Shown here: positions 61,625-64,000 of the stretch, piece after piece | Position numbering within the stretch: position 1 is the stretch's first letter | Layout: each line of letters begins with the position of its first letter | Assembly: GCA_002500745.1 (NCBI GenBank) | Contig: DLST01000011.1 | Span: forward strand, 1-64,000 | From: Sphingobacterium sp. UBA7855 | GTDB taxonomy: Bacteria; Bacteroidota; Bacteroidia; Sphingobacteriales; Sphingobacteriaceae | DNA: 64,000 nt | Reading direction: 5' to 3' | Position numbers and translations under genes: made by a program | The notes under the pieces: generated by a model | What the model was told of the DNA's origin: nothing | The model's input: the letters and a program-made list of their open reading frames with translations, nothing else | Database searches by the model: none

Positions 61625-62086
61625 TGGGAATTTTTCATCAAATGCTAACTTGTTTATATCAACAAAAGACATTTTTCCAGCTTTTTCCTCCATTGCACCA
61701 TAACCCTCTAGGGCATACTCCTTGGAGAGTTTAAACGCTACTTGTCGGACAGATTCCTGTCCCTCAGACAAAAAGGTATAATCAGCCAGTATCAGATCGC
61801 CTTTTAACTCCCCCTCAATATGTCCCGTGTTTCGGTCTTTTTCCTTCCAGGCATAACTTAAATCACCATGTACTTTTTCTCCATCGATAACGATTAACAA
61901 TGAAATTGTATCGCCATTTTTAAGGTATTGATAAGTACTGTTTCCGGTAGAAGGTATTGAACCTTCCATTGGTCGAGCATTATACACAGTCGTATCCCGC
62001 TTCGTTGAAGACTCCTGGTTTTTCTTTTCTTGGCGACAAGCAGTACTACACAGCAATAGTATAAATCCAAAATTTATTATTCTCAT
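61598..62086 (-). CDS. Hypothetical lipoprotein
   Basis: A 162-residue protein with a lipoprotein signal (lipobox LCSTAC; acylated Cys17) and a soluble remainder with repeating strands (GDTISLLIVIDGEKVHGDLSYAW, NTGHIEGELKGDLILADYTF). It is typical of small beta-rich lipoproteins of Bacteroidota with no assigned function. Its last 27 coding bases overlap the converging DgkA-type gene, unusual for separately transcribed genes. Confidence 0.7.
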   Translation of the reverse strand: MRIINFGFILLLCSTACRQEKKNQESSTKRDTTVYNARPMEGSIPSTGNSTYQYLKNGDTISLLIVIDGEKVHGDLSYAWKEKDRNTGHIEGELKGDLILADYTFLSEGQESVRQVAFKLSKEYALEGYGAMEEKAGKMSFVDINKLAFDEKFPLRNVSGDK

Positions 62087-62346
62087 ATTGTATTTTTTAT
62101 TACACTATAAAAAGCAATTCAAAATAAATTTTGTTTTAAATAACTAACATTTAGAATTTTAAAATTCACAAAACAAAAAAATGTAAACATTGTTTATATA
62201 TTAAATAAATTGCTATCAATATTACCGATAAGGCATTAAAAATAAACAATTTAGTAACAATAAAATTATCGAAGGCTTATTGTAAAGCTAATTTTTATTA
62301 GTAAATTGTACGTGATAAAATTCAGGAATTCTTAACCAATATTAGT
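62087..62346. other. AT-rich intergenic DNA
   Basis: About 260 bases of very AT-rich sequence. Nothing resembling a terminator or full promoter could be placed. Confidence 0.4.
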
Positions 62347-62535
62347 ATGAAAGATGTAAGCTTTAAGAAATTTGATAGTGGATGTAATTCACTCACAAAA
62401 TTGTCGATTGAAACAGACTTAGCTATTATTGTTAATGAGCAAGTTGGAATTTCTCCAGAATCGAAAATTGAAAAACTCAGACGCTGTAAGGAAGAGTTAC
62501 TCAAAAGCCTATGGTTTGTTCAACGTCAATATTAA
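62347..62535 (+). CDS. Hypothetical 62-residue protein
   Basis: A short soluble protein, mostly helical (CNSLTKLSIETDLAIIVNEQ; KIEKLRRCKEELLKSLW). No family is recognised. Support is the ATG start, the balanced amino-acid content, and a strong hairpin 30 bases after the stop. It may be real but is too short to be certain. Confidence 0.4.
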   Translation: MKDVSFKKFDSGCNSLTKLSIETDLAIIVNEQVGISPESKIEKLRRCKEELLKSLWFVQRQY

Positions 62536-62562
62536 GATATTATTTCTTCCAAATCTACTTTA

Positions 62563-62605
62563 ACACACAATGCCCTCAAAGTTAATTTTCAAGGGCATTG
62601 TGTGT
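62563..62605. terminator. Bidirectional terminator before the pyruvate oxidase gene
   Basis: ACACACAATGCCCT (62563-62576) pairs with AGGGCATTGTGTGT (62592-62605), a 14-bp stem with a 15-base loop. A TTCTT tail follows on the plus side. It lies between the 62-residue gene and the pyruvate oxidase gene end. Confidence 0.8.
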
Positions 62606-62630
62606 TTCTTGACCAGTTTGTCAGCAATAA

Positions 62631-64000
62631 CTAAAGCGATTTTAAATGCTTATAATTCGACTTAATGGTATCCCATACTTCTTCAAAATTACCCGATAAC
62701 ATCAACTTAGCCATACTTTCTGTCATGCCTTTCATTTGGCTAAATGATATCTTCGGCGGCATGGCAAGCGCATTTGGATTGGTATAAATATCCAGCAGAA
62801 CGGGTTCATCGGTGATGTTGAGTGCTTCATTGAGTACCCTATCCACATCTTCCGGCTGGGTTACCGTAAATGCGCGAATCCCCATTGCCTGCGCAATCAG
62901 CGCAAAGTCAGGGTTCACCATATTGGTTTCCTGATCTTTCAAACCCGCCACCTGCATTTCCAACTTGACCATGCCCAGTGAGCGATTGTTGAAAACAACG
63001 ATTTTAATGGGTAAGTTATATTGCTTTATTGTTGCGAGATCCCCCAGTAACATAGACAATCCTCCATCACCACAAAATGCAATTATTTGGCGTTCGGGAT
63101 GTGTTAATGCTGCTCCAATAGCCATCGGCATAGCATTTGCCATAGAACCATGATTGAAGGAGCCCAACATAATACGGTCCCTGCGCTGGTTAATATAACG
63201 CGCTCCCCAAACACAGCACATTCCTGTATCCAGCAAAAATACAGCATCATCACTGGCCTTCTGATCAATTGCATGGGCAACAAATTCAGGTTGAATAGCG
63301 CATTCACTACCCCGATCGTCTACGTAAGTCATTAAATCTTCTTTCACCTTCGCGTAAGACTCCAACTGCTTATCTAAAAATTCCGTGTCGGCCCGGGCCT
63401 CTATAAAGGGCAATACAGCTCTTAACGTATGCTCGATATCTCCCACCAACCCATAATCTACTATAGATCGCCGTCCTAGCTTTTCACCTTCAATGTCAAT
63501 CTGAATAATGGTTTTATTCGTAGGTATAAAATCCTTATAAGGAAAGTCGGTTCCAAGAAGTAGAATAAGATCGGATTGATGCATACTTTGAAAAGCCGAA
63601 GCCATACCTAGCAGTCCGGTCATACCAATTTCATTGGGGTTATCGCGCTGAATATCCAACTTTGATTTAAAAGAATAGCCCACTGGCGCGTGGATTTTTT
63701 GGGATAATTCAACAATCTGCTTTTGCGCTTTTTTTGCACCGACACCACAAAATAAAGTCACTTTTTCGGCCTGATTGATATACTGTGCCAAACGACCGAT
63801 TTCCATGTCCGAAGGTCTCACCTGAGGCTCAGTAAAAAATACTTTCGACGATGTATTCATATCGACCGCCTCCATTTCAGAGACGTCCCCAGGGAGTCCG
63901 ATAACAGCAACATCACGTTTTGATATAGCTTGTTGAAGTGCATTCTGAACCATGCGTTGCACCTGCTCAGGTCGGGTGATCATTTGATTGTAGCAAGAAC
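62631..64000 (-). CDS. Pyruvate oxidase/dehydrogenase, thiamine-dependent (partial)
   Basis: Resembles pyruvate:quinone oxidoreductase PoxB, which oxidises pyruvate to acetate and CO2 with thiamine diphosphate and FAD at the membrane. Visible parts: the FAD/central domain (VTLFCGVGAKKAQ), and the C-terminal ThDP domain with GSFNHGSMANAMPMAIGAA and the metal-binding motif from FCGDGG to NN. The first in-frame ATG at 63983 is not the start: the frame stays open to the window edge with S-C-Y-N-Q before it. The N-terminal 100 or so residues (with the ThDP glutamate) lie beyond 64000. Confidence 0.9.
   Translation of the reverse strand, partial: SCYNQMITRPEQVQRMVQNALQQAISKRDVAVIGLPGDVSEMEAVDMNTSSKVFFTEPQVRPSDMEIGRLAQYINQAEKVTLFCGVGAKKAQKQIVELSQKIHAPVGYSFKSKLDIQRDNPNEIGMTGLLGMASAFQSMHQSDLILLLGTDFPYKDFIPTNKTIIQIDIEGEKLGRRSIVDYGLVGDIEHTLRAVLPFIEARADTEFLDKQLESYAKVKEDLMTYVDDRGSECAIQPEFVAHAIDQKASDDAVFLLDTGMCCVWGARYINQRRDRIMLGSFNHGSMANAMPMAIGAALTHPERQIIAFCGDGGLSMLLGDLATIKQYNLPIKIVVFNNRSLGMVKLEMQVAGLKDQETNMVNPDFALIAQAMGIRAFTVTQPEDVDRVLNEALNITDEPVLLDIYTNPNALAMPPKISFSQMKGMTESMAKLMLSGNFEEVWDTIKSNYKHLKSL

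Noticed and set aside
63981..63983. ATG as start of the pyruvate oxidase gene
   Set aside because: The frame stays open to the window edge and the domain is incomplete, so the real start is beyond 64000.
1..64000. CRISPR array, prophage or toxin-antitoxin locus
   Set aside because: Looked for spaced direct repeats, phage structural genes and paired small genes; none was found.

Overview
The window looks like chromosome of a member of the Bacteroidota, most likely Sphingobacteriaceae (Sphingobacterium-like). This is inferred from a SusC/SusD pair, an S46 dipeptidyl-peptidase, a DUF3943 protein, S1/P1-type and ThuA proteins, AT-rich intergenic DNA, weak ribosome binding sites, and several promoters of the Bacteroidota form TTTG/TTG, about 19-23 bases, TAnnTTTG. 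Nothing in the sequence names a species.

Layout. 1-3.4 kb: an IS21-family element (881-3326) sits inside the istA gene of a second, decayed IS21 element. Just beyond is a truncated NPCBM/NEW2-domain gene. 3.9-9.4 kb: sparse accessory DNA with a small membrane protein, a glutathione peroxidase, and a paired AAA+ (ChlI/MoxR-like) ATPase and VWA-domain protein. 9.4-11 kb: a DUF1801 protein and a lipoprotein hydrolase. 11.0-16.3 kb: a tightly coupled seven-gene operon on the minus strand (FAD oxidoreductase, methyltransferase, type III polyketide synthase, dehydratase, ketosynthase, acyl carrier protein, phosphopantetheinyl transferase), probably making a phenolic or quinonoid lipid. 16.5-20.5 kb: carboxylesterase, SDR and two small unknowns. 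20.6-36 kb: mostly housekeeping genes (mazG, trpS, deoxynucleoside kinase, kdsB, FKBP, aroB, proline dehydrogenase, acyl-CoA synthetase) with a TonB-dependent receptor and a ThuA protein. 36-43 kb: mnmE and an orphan SusCD pair. 43-50 kb: TPMT-like methyltransferase, SulP transporter, DUF3943 protein, L,D-transpeptidase, fructose-bisphosphatase. 50-57 kb: small proteins, tRNA-Lys, a Crp-family regulator with esterase and DMT transporter downstream, riboflavin synthase, and an oxyR-ClC operon. 57-64 kb: S46 peptidase, MalY-type lyase, DgkA-type kinase, lipoprotein, and a pyruvate oxidase gene that runs off the window.

How the parts fit. The polyketide operon carries its own carrier protein, carrier-activating enzyme, condensing enzyme and dehydratase. 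It therefore appears to build a dedicated acyl starter for the type III synthase, with the methyltransferase and flavoprotein tailoring the ring. OxyR keeps both redox cysteines and is followed within 6 bases by a chloride channel gene. A strong promoter and an intrinsic terminator on the minus strand between the DMT transporter and ribE (53742-53629) enclose no reading frame, and are best explained as a small RNA gene of about 75 nt.

No CRISPR array, rRNA, prophage or complete restriction system was seen. Family names are recognised from motifs and were not checked by database search.
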